A stretch of 64,000 bases of DNA from Holacanthus passer (lineage: Eukaryota > Chordata > Actinopteri > Pomacanthidae), in contig JAFREQ010000062.1 in assembly GCA_025331565.1 (NCBI GenBank), positions 1,509,501 through 1,573,500 of the forward strand, read 5' to 3'. The notes under the pieces are model-generated. The model ran no database searches, was not told the origin of the DNA, and was given only the letters and a program-made list of their open reading frames with translations. A program made the position numbers and the translations under genes. This document shows positions 1 through 10,176 of this stretch, piece after piece (position 1 is the stretch's first letter; every line of letters begins with the position of its first letter).

Positions 1-112
1 TGGTGTTTATGTAGCCTTCTAAATCAGAAAAGTGTGCAGCATGAAATTGAAACGTGGAACTCATTAGTGTCAGTATGAAGGAACTTTCTGATGTTTGGAT
101 TTTCATTGTTAG

Positions 113-2577
113 GGCTGAAGGGGAAACATGTGTGGAGTTCAAAGCCATGCTGATCGCAGTGGGCCTCCACGTCCTCTTGCTTATGTTCGAGGTGTTAGTC
201 TGCGACCGTGTGGGGAGAGGAGACTACTTCTGGCTTCTTGTCTTCATGCCTCTCTTCTTCGTGTCGCCCGTCTCTGTAGCAGCTTGTGTCTGGGGGTTCA
301 GACACGACCGTTCCCTTGAGGTAAGGAATTTGATATGTGTAAGGAAACACTGAGACTAGAGAGGGGAATTAATACAAACTGTTCTGTTCCCCATGCAAGA
401 CATTTGACAATTTATTTCTGTGTCCTTGCCCATAAGCAGAAGATAATTCAGAAATTTTCAGCAAAAGATACTCATCTGAAGTTGCATATAGTCATGATTT
501 GTTTAATTTGAAATTGATATGTCAAGTATTTTGGAGAGAAAATGCTCATCCTCTGTCTTCTCTCTTCCTCTGCTCAGCTGGAGGTGTTGTGTTCAGTTAA
601 CATTCTTCAGTTCATCTTCATCGCTCTGAGGCTGGACAGGATCATTAACTGGCCTTGGCTGGTGAGATACACAAACACAGAGCTCATCAGAAATGAGGTT
701 TTATTAGTGGTTTTACACACTTCAGTTTCAAATGTATATGTTCATTATGCTCTCACAGTGTTGGCCGCACTGTTAGTGATGATGTTGTTAGCTTCATCTT
801 CTTTACTGATACCCATGTGTGTGTTTGTGTGCAGGTGGTGTGTGTCCCACTGTGGATCCTGATGTCCTTTCTGTGCCTTGTTGTCCTCTACTACATCATC
901 TGGTCCGTCCTCTTCCTTCGCTCCATCGACATCATCGCAGAGCAGCGGCGAACTCACATTACCATGGCAATCAGCTGGATGACTATCGTCGTGCCCCTCC
1001 TCACCTTTGAGGTGAGTTTCTGCTACTAATATTTTGTTATTGTTCAAAGCTGTGACATTAAAGCATTTTTATAGATAAGCCTTTCTTACGAGGTCGACTC
1101 ACCATCTGTGATTAAACCTCTGCAACACAATTAATTATTGTAGAAAATAGACTAGTTAATGTATTTATCGCTCTATTTTAGACATATTTTCTCTAACCTA
1201 AATTCCATCTTAGAAAAGTTTCATCTAAAGCAATTTGCTGTTATAATAAAATGATCCTCTCCTGCCCTCTACTGACCTGAAATGTGTACAGCCCTTTTAA
1301 AAGTCTGGAGTAACTTATGAGACAACCAAGTTGAACATAAAACATATACAGAATGAAAAAGTAAAATCTGATGTTCAATTTATTTCGTCATAGACAGAAA
1401 ATTAACTTATCATTGAAAAAACCGTACAAAGACTTTAAAGTGAATTGATGAAAGCATTTTCCACATATCTCCTGCATGTGTATATGTACAGTATACACAC
1501 ACAGCTTTACACAAATTTGGTGCATGCACTTTGGCTTATAAAATTCACGTCTCTCTTCAGATCCTTCTGGTGCACAAGCTGGACGGCCACAACAGTCTGA
1601 GTTACGTGTGTGTGTTCATCCCTCTGTGGTTGTCCCTGCTCACACTCATGGCTACCACATTTGGCCAGAAGGGAGGAAACCACTGTGAGTATTTAAAGCC
1701 ACTAATGTGTTGTGGGCTGCTGAATGTTTCCACTGGTGGTTTTCTGCTGTTCCTTTCTGTTAAACACTACAGTGCCTTTGCTTACAGTAGTGGATCATTT
1801 GTTTTATAACTTTCCCATAATATAACTTTTTGTAAAACTTGCCAGTTGAAGTTATTCTTCTATCATGCAGAAAGCTTTGCTTCTCAACTCTAGGGCAGCA
1901 GCTAGAAATTATTTCCATTATTGCGTCTGTATCGATTAGTCAGTCTATGAAATAGTGAAAAATGGCCTGTACAGTTTGCCTTAGTTCAAGCTGACATCTT
2001 CCGATTGCTTGTTTTGGCAAAGTTATTCAGTTTGCTATCATCAGATGACTTAAGCAGTTACTTTACTGTCAAACTAACTTACATTTCTGTCGACCAGCTA
2101 ATTGAACTTGCAAATGGTGGCGTTTTTGTTTAAGAATAACATACAATTATCACATTATCAGAATCATTTTTTGTTGATCGACTAATGAATTAATGAATCA
2201 GTGGTTCTAGTTGTACTCTTTGTGCCAATTATTTAGGTCATTGTTTGTGTCGTGTGGTTGTTGGTAAGTAAAAATGATTATTGTTGCTGCACTGTTAAAT
2301 TCCACTCTGTCCTGATGTTCCTGAAGGGTGGTTTGGAATCCGTAAGGACTTCTGCCACTTCCTGTTGGAACTCCTTCCCTTCCTGCGGGAATACGGTAAC
2401 GTGTCCTACGACCTCCAACGCAGCGAGGACCCCGAGGCGGCCGAGGATCTGCCCGTCCCCGAGCCGCCACCAAAGATCGCCCCCATGTTCCACAAGAAGA
2501 CCGGCGTGGTGATCACACAGAGCCCTGGGAAATACTTCGTCCCGCCACCTAAGCTCTGCATCGACATGCCTGACTAA
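113..2577 (+). CDS. tmem185: Transmembrane protein 185 (3' exons; N-terminus lies outside the window)
   Basis: Five exons are visible: 113-320, 578-661, 835-1011, 1561-1684 and 2327-2577 (TAA). All have GT..AG borders and matching phases. The first begins one base into an Arg codon, so upstream exons with the start are missing. The product is a multi-pass membrane protein of the vertebrate TMEM185A/B (FAM11) family, whose biochemical role is not established. Diagnostic stretches are AEGETCVEFKAMLIAVG, CVWGFRHDRSLE, FIALRLDRIINWPWL, AEQRRTHITMA and the C-terminal ITQSPGK...MPD. Several hydrophobic helices are clear, for example LLLMFEVLVC and WLLVFMPLFFVSPVSVAACV. The A and B paralogues cannot be told apart by eye. 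The frame is intact throughout. Confidence 0.93.
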
Positions 2578-3945
2578 AATGGTCTCGGAGTGAGGTGTCT
2601 GGGACTGCTGTACTGATGCGTTCAAGTCATGAGGCCACAACAGCAGAGGGCGCTGTGTTTGGTCTTTAGCCGCTGTCCTGAAGGATTTGGTCCCCTCACC
2701 TAAAACTCTGCATCAGTATGACTGGCTGGGGTGACACACAGGTGCCAATATGGTGATGGATAATTAGTGGATCCAGAATCCTAACATTGGTTTCATCGGC
2801 TGTCTTGAAGACTCCCCTGCCTCTGACGCTGCCATGGGTTGAATCAAAGAACCAAAAGAAAGATTTGGTTTTCACCTGCAGGTGAAGTTTCACTGTGCTA
2901 CACACTCCTAATTTTATTCATTCTTAAGATGGACGTTTTGGAGGAAACTGACCACAGAAGCATCTCAGAGGAGCAGGATCTGCGTGGACAGTAACTGCAG
3001 AAGATTCTTGCTTTAGATTTGAAGCGTGGCTGGATTAAAGATGCCGCTTGCCTTGCTTTGTGATGGGGACCATTGGAGAGACTCTCTAGCTTGAATTTGG
3101 GATCAGTGTACCCTCATTGCTCCTGTTCTCACTTTTGACCATGCAGGTGGAGAAAACAGGGGAGGGTGGAGTGAAGGAAGGGTTCAGACTTTTTCACATC
3201 TGTCTGAGTACAAAACATTACTCTTATGCCCATATGTACAGTGAAAGACTCGTTGTTGTCTGTGATCACATCCTAAAGATCCACAGTTCTTGTTATGTGT
3301 AAAAATGCTTTGAAAAGTGCAGCCACAGCTGACATGAAGCCTTTAAGTCTTTTAATTATAAAATGTTCTCCTTGTGAGAATTTTATACTAAAAGGACTTC
3401 TGAAAATACTTAATTATCTAACTTGGGAGCCTCTTGTTAGCTTCTGAACATAGGAATGCATTTTAACACAAAACAAAAACTGTGGATTTTGTCTCATCTC
3501 TTCCATTGGAGTTGAGCTAGTGACTCTTTCAGTGCACATATGGCATGTGAGTATTGTTTTTAAGACATACCTGAAAAAACAGAACCTTTCCTTTAAAAAG
3601 AGAACAATGGAAATGGCACTTTGTTAACCTGTCTGACCTGTCAGTTTTTTTATTCAGTTTAATTTTTTTGTTGTTGTAAATAACAGATGTGAAGTTGGGG
3701 ACCAGAGAGGAAATGGCAGGGTTGACGGTTAGAGGCCGACCTGGGGAAAAAAAAAGAGTATTTACAAATCCACGTCTTTTCATTTAACTTGCCATCTGTG
3801 CTGAATTGAATCAAGATGTGTTCAACAAATTGGCAACCACTCTGTAAGTTTCTCACTTGACTCTTTGGTTTGTCCTGTCCTTCATAATCTTGCAGTGTGT
3901 GGGAAACACTCTCACCCCACCCATGGAACTCAAAGCACCAAATTG

Positions 3946-3951
3946 AATAAA
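3946..3951 (+). terminator. Candidate poly(A) signal of tmem185
   Basis: An AATAAA hexamer lies about 1.37 kb past the tmem185 stop codon. The stretch 2578-3945 has no convincing ORF and is best read as its 3' UTR. Inference from position only; no cDNA is available to confirm the cleavage site. Confidence 0.45.
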
Positions 3952-5636
3952 TACATTTTTGGGTGTAGGAAAATTAGACATCCCCAGTGACAAATTATTT
4001 GTATGTGTAATCGAAAAACTTACACATTGGCTTTAACAGGTTGAAACAGTGGAAATATGTTTTATCCATATCTGATTGAGTAGAGAGTATAACTCCTGAG
4101 ATCCCCTGTTTGTCTGTGCACATTGCCAGATGTCCTCATTTTATCCAGTTACTCAGAAAAGCAAAAACAATCATCACATCTCTTCTTTTATTTTGTTGGA
4201 CAACCTGATTGCTGGAGTGTATTTTTTTTTCTACATATTGTCTTTTTCTTCCATTAAATTGGTCTGATCTACTCATTACTCTCCCTTAATGCTGCAAGTA
4301 GAGCAACCGGAGTTTCTTCTGGTGACAGATTCCCAATAATCACCAGACATCATCGCTGTTTGGTCCAAATATTTATTTTAGGACTCAGCTGAGACAGAAA
4401 TCTGTTGTTAAACTGCATGAGGTCATAATGTTACATCAGTAAAACAGTTGACTTGTTCGCATTGAATAATGTGGTTTAGTTAATTTCCCGTTCCAAGTGA
4501 AAAACTGGGAATTGACGATAAACAGCTGTTTACTGAAAACAGCTGGGTGAAGTTAAATGTTGCGGTTAATTAGCTACATAAACTTTACACAGTGGTTAAA
4601 GGAGCATACCGGGCTGTTTGCAAGATTTCACTACCACGACAAATTGTGTTCAAGGGCAAGTTTAATATTTTTGGTTGCATTTTTCCTCCTGTCTCCTGTC
4701 CTGACCGGGCATCTATTATTTGTTTCAACTCATTTCAAGGAAAGTCAGTCTTGAAACTCGCTTACGTTGAGAAATACATCACAATAAACATCAAGTCTAC
4801 TCTCAGTTTGCCAATGCCATTCTTATTACTACATAAAGTAATGTCTGACCTCCATTATCTCATAATACTGTAACTTGCCAAGGTTGATCCAGATGTTCAT
4901 TATGATGCATCAAACAAGAATCAGTAGTTGGCTAATAGTTTTTTTTATGTTGTCCTTTAGAGCTTTGACTTCTTTGATTTCTCTTGCTGCTTGTTAATGT
5001 TGCTGCGACCGGAATTCTTTTTATTCTAGTTATAAATTCCTTTAATCTCAGCCTACACGTGAAAGTATGAGTTCACTCAAGTGTTCATATTCAAGTTAAA
5101 TGACCTCTGGCATCACAATTTTTCAGAGGCCAAATTAATATCTTCACGTTGCTTGTTTTGTCTGACCAACAACAGAGAAAGAAACAGAGCTGATCAGAGA
5201 GAATTTATTTTTGGTGTCTGTTGTTGGTGATGGTTATAAATTGTGCAGTTGAAATACAGGATACATCAGAAAGGAAAGGACATTCCTGGAGAAGATCCAG
5301 ATGCTACACTGAGGGAAACATTTGCACCAGCTCAGACAATGTGGTCTACTTTAGCTGGACACAGTTGTTTTTCACTGTGATGATGTTACAATCCAGCAGG
5401 GGCAGTGGCACAACTCAAAAGGCTGCCAGACATTCCCAGAGGTTCCCTTGCTGACTAACCAGGAAATACACACAGTACACAGCGCAAAAAATCTTAAGGG
5501 AAAAATCCCAACTCAGATGAGTCAAACTCTGCCCGGTCAGACCATGATCCCGCCCCGGAGAGGCCATGATCCCGCCTTAGTGATCATAGGCAGGCATAAA
5601 TGCCTGAGCCCTCTGTTCCTGACTGACACAGAGGAG
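3952..5636. other. Intergenic stretch between tmem185 and the Ig-like gene
   Basis: AT-rich sequence with no ORF resembling a known protein and no splice-supported exons. The last few hundred bases should contain the promoter of the Ig-like gene. A TATA-like CATAAAT lies near 5596, about 40 bp before the chosen ATG. Nothing else was recognised. Confidence 0.4.
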
Positions 5637-7252
5637 ATGGCAGTGGCAGCAGTTTTACTTGTTCTCTTTTGTGCCATCAAGTGTATTTCTGGGCTCCATA
5701 AAATTCTGGGGGACCCTGTTGAGTTTCCAGAGACTGAAGCCTGCAGGAGAGGAGGAGCTGAGCTTGTGCACCGGCTGCAGGATGACAGCCTCCGGCAGGT
5801 GGCCTACTGGGACGAGCTGTGGAGACCCAGGCCGGGTTACACAGACAGGATGAGCCCAAATCAGACTGTGGTCCTGAGGAACGCCAACTTCAACGACAAT
5901 GGTCTGTATGAGCTGATCTGTGATGGAGAAGAAGAGAAGCGCGTCCAGCTCCAAGTGCTCCAGGCCTCCATTGTGTCTGTGGCTGAGGGGGGGGCTGTCA
6001 CTTTCCCCTTCCACTACACCACTGTGGGGGCACGTGGCAAGTTCAGGTCAGAGAAAGATGGGGAGAAAGTGTTTGAGCTGGACTTGTCCTCCAGGGAGAT
6101 CACCTGTGGGTCCGGCTTCGATGGGAGACTGTGTCATCTGACTGGGAGGCTGATGGAGACCTGACCCTGAGCTTGACGCAGGTTCAGCTGACGGACCAGG
6201 GGGACTACCTGTCCTGGGTCGAAGGGCAGGACGGGAAAGGACCAGGGCAAAGTCTGTCTGCAGTGAGGGTGATGGTCTCGAAGAGGAACCCGGACCAGAT
6301 GACCTCCACCCCTCCACCTCCGAGCGTGAGTCTCCATCCAGTCTCCAAGTCTTTAAAGAAAACTGAGCTTTAAAGTCCAAATTCACTTTAAGAACTAACA
6401 TTTATTATTGCAAAAATGCCACAGAATAAAAGTCCAGATGAATTTCCTTTTGAATTCTACAGGGGAGGATTTAAAAACACATGTTGTTGGAGGTTTTTGC
6501 AGATTGTGGCAAAAAAAAACCCCCAAAACTTACTCACAAGAAATCAGGCAACACCAAAAATGAGTTTTTAAGGACTGCTGACTGATGTGTCGTGTTTACT
6601 TCTGAACTTCTGAATGTTTCCTAACGTCAGCAGGAAAATCTGAATGAAGTTAAAGACATTCAGATTCGAATGTGACACATATCTGGACAATGAATTCATC
6701 CACAGTTTTAGTTTGAGTCCGTCTCTTGTTTATTTTACATTTAAGTAGTTTGACTCACTTTTCCTCGTTGATCTGGAAAATTCACAATGTCTGGCTCCCT
6801 ATTAGAGAAAGTATTTATTTTTAAACGTCTTACCACAATGATGCTGATAACTTGATGAATGGATTAAGTCCAGATGTGTTGTCTTATGTTAAACTTCAGA
6901 CTTTCTATGATTCTGTCTGTAAAACCAAACGAAGCTTTAAAGACGCCTCATCTCTTGAGAAACATTGTGGACGGACGATTTAAGCTGATAAGATACGTCA
7001 GAGCTATTGTGTCTGTGTCAGAGCTCAGATGCTTTATAGACCTGCAACATTTGTAATGATGTAAAATTTTAATGTCACACTGGTCTGAATTTAATATTCC
7101 TCTGTCTTGTCTTGTAGCCGAGAACCCCTGAAGAACAGACGAGAACCGCTGTCATCGCAGCACTGGTGGCGTTTGTGGTCGGTGCACCTTTAAGCTTCTT
7201 GTGTGGTTGGAAGTTGAGATCCTGGACTAAATGTCAAAACAGTTTGATATGA
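5637..7252 (+). CDS. Ig-like single-pass membrane protein, frame broken by one base
   Basis: Two exons: 5637-6325 and 7118-7252 (TGA), with a GT..AG intron of 792 bp and matching phase 0. The start at 5637 opens a classic signal peptide (MAVAAVLLVLFCAIKCISG). Two V-type Ig-like domains follow in one exon; the first ends in the F-strand-like NGLYELIC. The second shows LTQVQLTDQGDYLSWV, a typical D-x-G-x-Y core but without the usual Cys. Exon 2 encodes a membrane helix (TAVIAALVAFVVGAPLSFL) and a short tail with no obvious ITIM or ITAM. The frame is broken near 6130: one frame runs into TGA at 6162-6164, while the Ig homology continues in the next frame from about 6131. Exon 1 therefore appears to lack one base. 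This is probably a teleost immune-type receptor or cell adhesion gene, either recently decayed or affected by a consensus error. I do not recognise a named orthologue. Confidence 0.6.
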
Positions 7253-7271
7253 TGTTAACATGATAACTTTA

Positions 7272-7277
7272 AATAAA
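7272..7277 (+). terminator. Poly(A) signal of the Ig-like gene
   Basis: An AATAAA hexamer sits about 20 bp after the TGA of exon 2. The very short 3' UTR is plausible and supports the exon model. Confidence 0.6.
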
Positions 7278-8011
7278 GTTGATCAAGTTCCTACTGTCTG
7301 TGTGTTAGTGTGTGATAAAGAGTATCCTGCTTGTTGAACATCTAGTACACTTTAGGATCCAGTGTAGGCAGAAAAACATTTTGCTGCCAGACCCCCATGT
7401 TATACCCAGGTAAGATAAGATCAGAAAAACCTTTATTCCACAGTGTGGAAATTCTTAACCCCATAAACCATGCTTTAATCAGACATTCCAAGAATAACAC
7501 ATCTTAATAACAGAACATAACACACATGAATAATGAACACTGAAACTCAGACACTAGTTTTTGAGTCACATCCACTATCCAGGTGCGTCCTCATGCCCTG
7601 ATCATGGGACTGCTTGGCTGCAAGCCCAGTAAAATCCTGATGAATGCATGAATGACTCTGCACTCGCAGCCCAGCAACTGTTTTATTTATTTATTATTTG
7701 GCGTTCTTCATCTCCCTCTGTCACCTTCAGGATCAGATTTTTTTCTGTGAGTTGCGTGACCATCTGTGTGGCAGATCAGGTGTTGCGTTCACAGCTTCAC
7801 CAAAACCAGCCTGAACTGCTGTTTGCTGATATGTGAACAACAATGTTATGGTATGTTCACCTGTGGCGCCATCATTTGTGAAAGACCATTTGTGTCCACC
7901 ACATGAGCACAGCCTTGTTTTGATGCAGTGTGTTGAAAAAGAAGCTTCTTTCTTTCCTCCTTTCTTGAATAATCATTTTACACACATGTGTATGTTTTTT
8001 TTTTTCCTGAA

Positions 8012-8320
8012 TTTGATGCAGCAACATGTTTGAAACAAGTTGGAACAGGAGCAACCAAAGACTGTGAAAGTTGTGGACTGATTGAAAACACCTGTTTGGA
8101 TCAGTCCACAGGTAAACAGGTTCATTGGTAACAGGTGATAGGATCATGATTGGGTATGAAAGGTTCATCCTGGAAAGACTCAGTTGTTCACAAGCGAGGA
8201 TGGAGAGAGGTTCAACACTTTGTGAACACATGGTTGGATAAAGGAGACTAATACATGGACTCAGGGACAGTTTGTAAAACTGTTTTATTCATGTTTTTTC
8301 ATGTTACAGTGTCCCAACTT
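8012..8320. mobile_element. Degenerate interspersed repeat, probably a non-autonomous DNA transposon
   Basis: The right edge (8306-8320) is a perfect 15-base reverse complement of 48861-48875. The left edge (8012-8045) closely matches 49019-49053. The two loci therefore carry members of one dispersed repeat family. There is no coding capacity. The limits are set by the shared edges only, and target-site duplications were not identified. Confidence 0.55.
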
Positions 8321-8581
8321 GACTGATTTGCAATCATTTGTATAAACATAACAAATGACTCAAAGAAACCTATTTGACTTCTGATCAGTATGTGTATGTA
8401 TGTTCTTCAACTTTTGTCTTGCGTGTGACTTCATGCTGCTCTCTAATTGGTCACTTAAAGATTCTCCTCCGGGCGCAGCTCTCTGCGTCCCTGGCGAATC
8501 AGCATTTTTTAATGTCATTCTTCATCCAATCTGATTGATTCGTGACACCTGTCAATCAAAGTCACACCCTTAGCCGCCTAG

Positions 8582-9849
8582 ATGCGCAGGCGCGACCGCT
8601 ACGGTCGCTCACGCAAACTCATGGAAGCGGCGGAGTCGGACGTATTTTCAGGAGACAATGGCAGCTTCAGAGGAAACTATGGGAGCAAAAGAAAATTTGG
8701 TAATTTTCTTACAAAAAAATCCTTTCACGAGACGTTCGCTGGAGGAAAAACAGCGGATAAAGGAGCTTGGACCAACCAGACTGAAAAATCCAGCAGCAGG
8801 CGAGTGACCGTGGACGGAGCTACATCCGGGGCTTCTTCCGCTCGTGTTACGCCAAACACAATTAGCTAGCTGGGTGAGATGTTAGCAAGGCTTTTTATTG
8901 TTTCCCTGCTTACTTTTTCTAAATGTTGGCACTGAAGGTTTGTGGACAACAACGGGGGTCAGAGACCTGAAACATCTCTCTGAAAGTAGCCGTCGCCATC
9001 TTGACATTAGCATGAAGCTAAGATGTTTTGGCAGAGTTAGCATTGCTGAGCCGTTAGATGAGGGCTGTAGAATTGGCTTTATAAGACACAAGGAGGTGGC
9101 ACAAGAGATGACAAAGAACCGTCACATACAAAACTGTGATTTTTTTTTTTAAATTTATCAATCCAGGCAGATGAGACAACAGATGTTGCCACAGTCCCAA
9201 CTTGTGCTTGTATTACGCTACATTGTTGACAGACAGCAGGAAAGATTGTTTGAGTTCCTTCCTCTGCAGTCAGCTCCATCTGAGTCCACTGCTGCTGCAT
9301 TCAGAATTTGTTTTTCTGACTTCGGTGGATTTGCCAGCTTTTTCTCAAGATCACCCAAGTGCACGTGTGTTCTCGATAAAATGGCGGCCTGTAGACCACC
9401 AACATCCAGCGACATCAGATGGAACTTTCACAGCCGAGCCATCGACACTGTGTTTGACCCCAGTACCATCAGAGAGGCAGGAGCCTTGGCCATGCTACTG
9501 CAACATCAGGACTTTATTTCTGGAACTTTTCCACCTCATTATGCCACATGTGGACCTCCTCTCTGCCGAGCTCCAGAAGAAGAACATGGACTCAGTCCAC
9601 ATCACAGGGAGCATCCAGCAGTTCGAACAGGACATACAGAAGATCAGGTAATAAGGATTCCTGTCAGTAATGTGATCGTTATTTACTTTTTCCATCATTA
9701 TCTCTCTTTACCTTTTTTAATTATTATGAATTCTCCTTGTCCTTCACAGAAATTCTCTCCATTCCATGGGTGAGCAAAGCAGCGGCTTTCTGCCAGCAAA
9801 GAGGCGTCGGGTGCTCAGTTCAGAGGATGGTCAGAGGGTTGCAGAAGAG
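8582..9849 (+). pseudogene. Decayed, internally deleted hAT transposase (ZMYM1-like)
   Basis: Family blocks appear in the correct order but in shifting frames. The N-terminal region has RSLEEKQRIKELGPTRL, then SDRGRSYIRGFFRSCYAK (near 8735-8870). Next come FPCLLF and GVRDLKHLSE, with KNRHI (8898-9135). A remnant of the catalytic Asp region reads ADETTDVATV and SQLVLVLRYIVDRQQE (9165-9240). The C-terminal part has SDIRWNFHSRAIDTVF and LFHLIMPHVDLL (9408-9570). A GT..AG intron is kept at 9648-9749, followed by NSLHSMGEQSSGF...RVLSSEDGQR and a donor at 9850. At least three frame breaks and a large deletion between about 9300 and 9385 remove the middle of the transposase. It is a dead copy lying tail-to-tail with mus81. 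Terminal repeats were not found. Confidence 0.75.
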
Positions 9850-9976
9850 GTGAGTTTACCAGTTACCATTACTTTTACCAGTCTAGTGTTATCTTTAAAA
9901 CAGTTCAGACAAAACAGAGTGGAGAAGAATTAATTTGATCACTTGAACTTAAAACACAATACTACCCAAAATAAAC

Positions 9977-9982
9977 TTTATT
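9977..9982 (-). terminator. Candidate poly(A) signal of mus81
   Basis: TTTATT on the + strand reads AATAAA on the mus81 strand, about 195 bases past its stop codon. The spacing is reasonable. It also places the mus81 3' end only about 130 bp from the convergent hAT remnant. Confidence 0.5.
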
Positions 9983-10176
9983 GATGCAGCATCAGGATAC
10001 ATTTGTGAAATTCCTCATACAAATATCAATATTTTACAATAGTCAAAATATCAGCATATCTACATTCACATCTTTAGTAATTCTATTCAAGTTATTCATT
10101 AATGATAGTGTGTTCATGTTATGAGGTAAGTGAGCTTGAGTTTGCATCCATCTATGTAATGAGTGAAACTGTGCAT

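Noticed and set aside
745..1047. Antisense 100-codon ORF over tmem185
   Set aside because: It is the shadow of the tmem185 exon at 835-1011. It has no protein-like composition and the sense strand is clearly coding.
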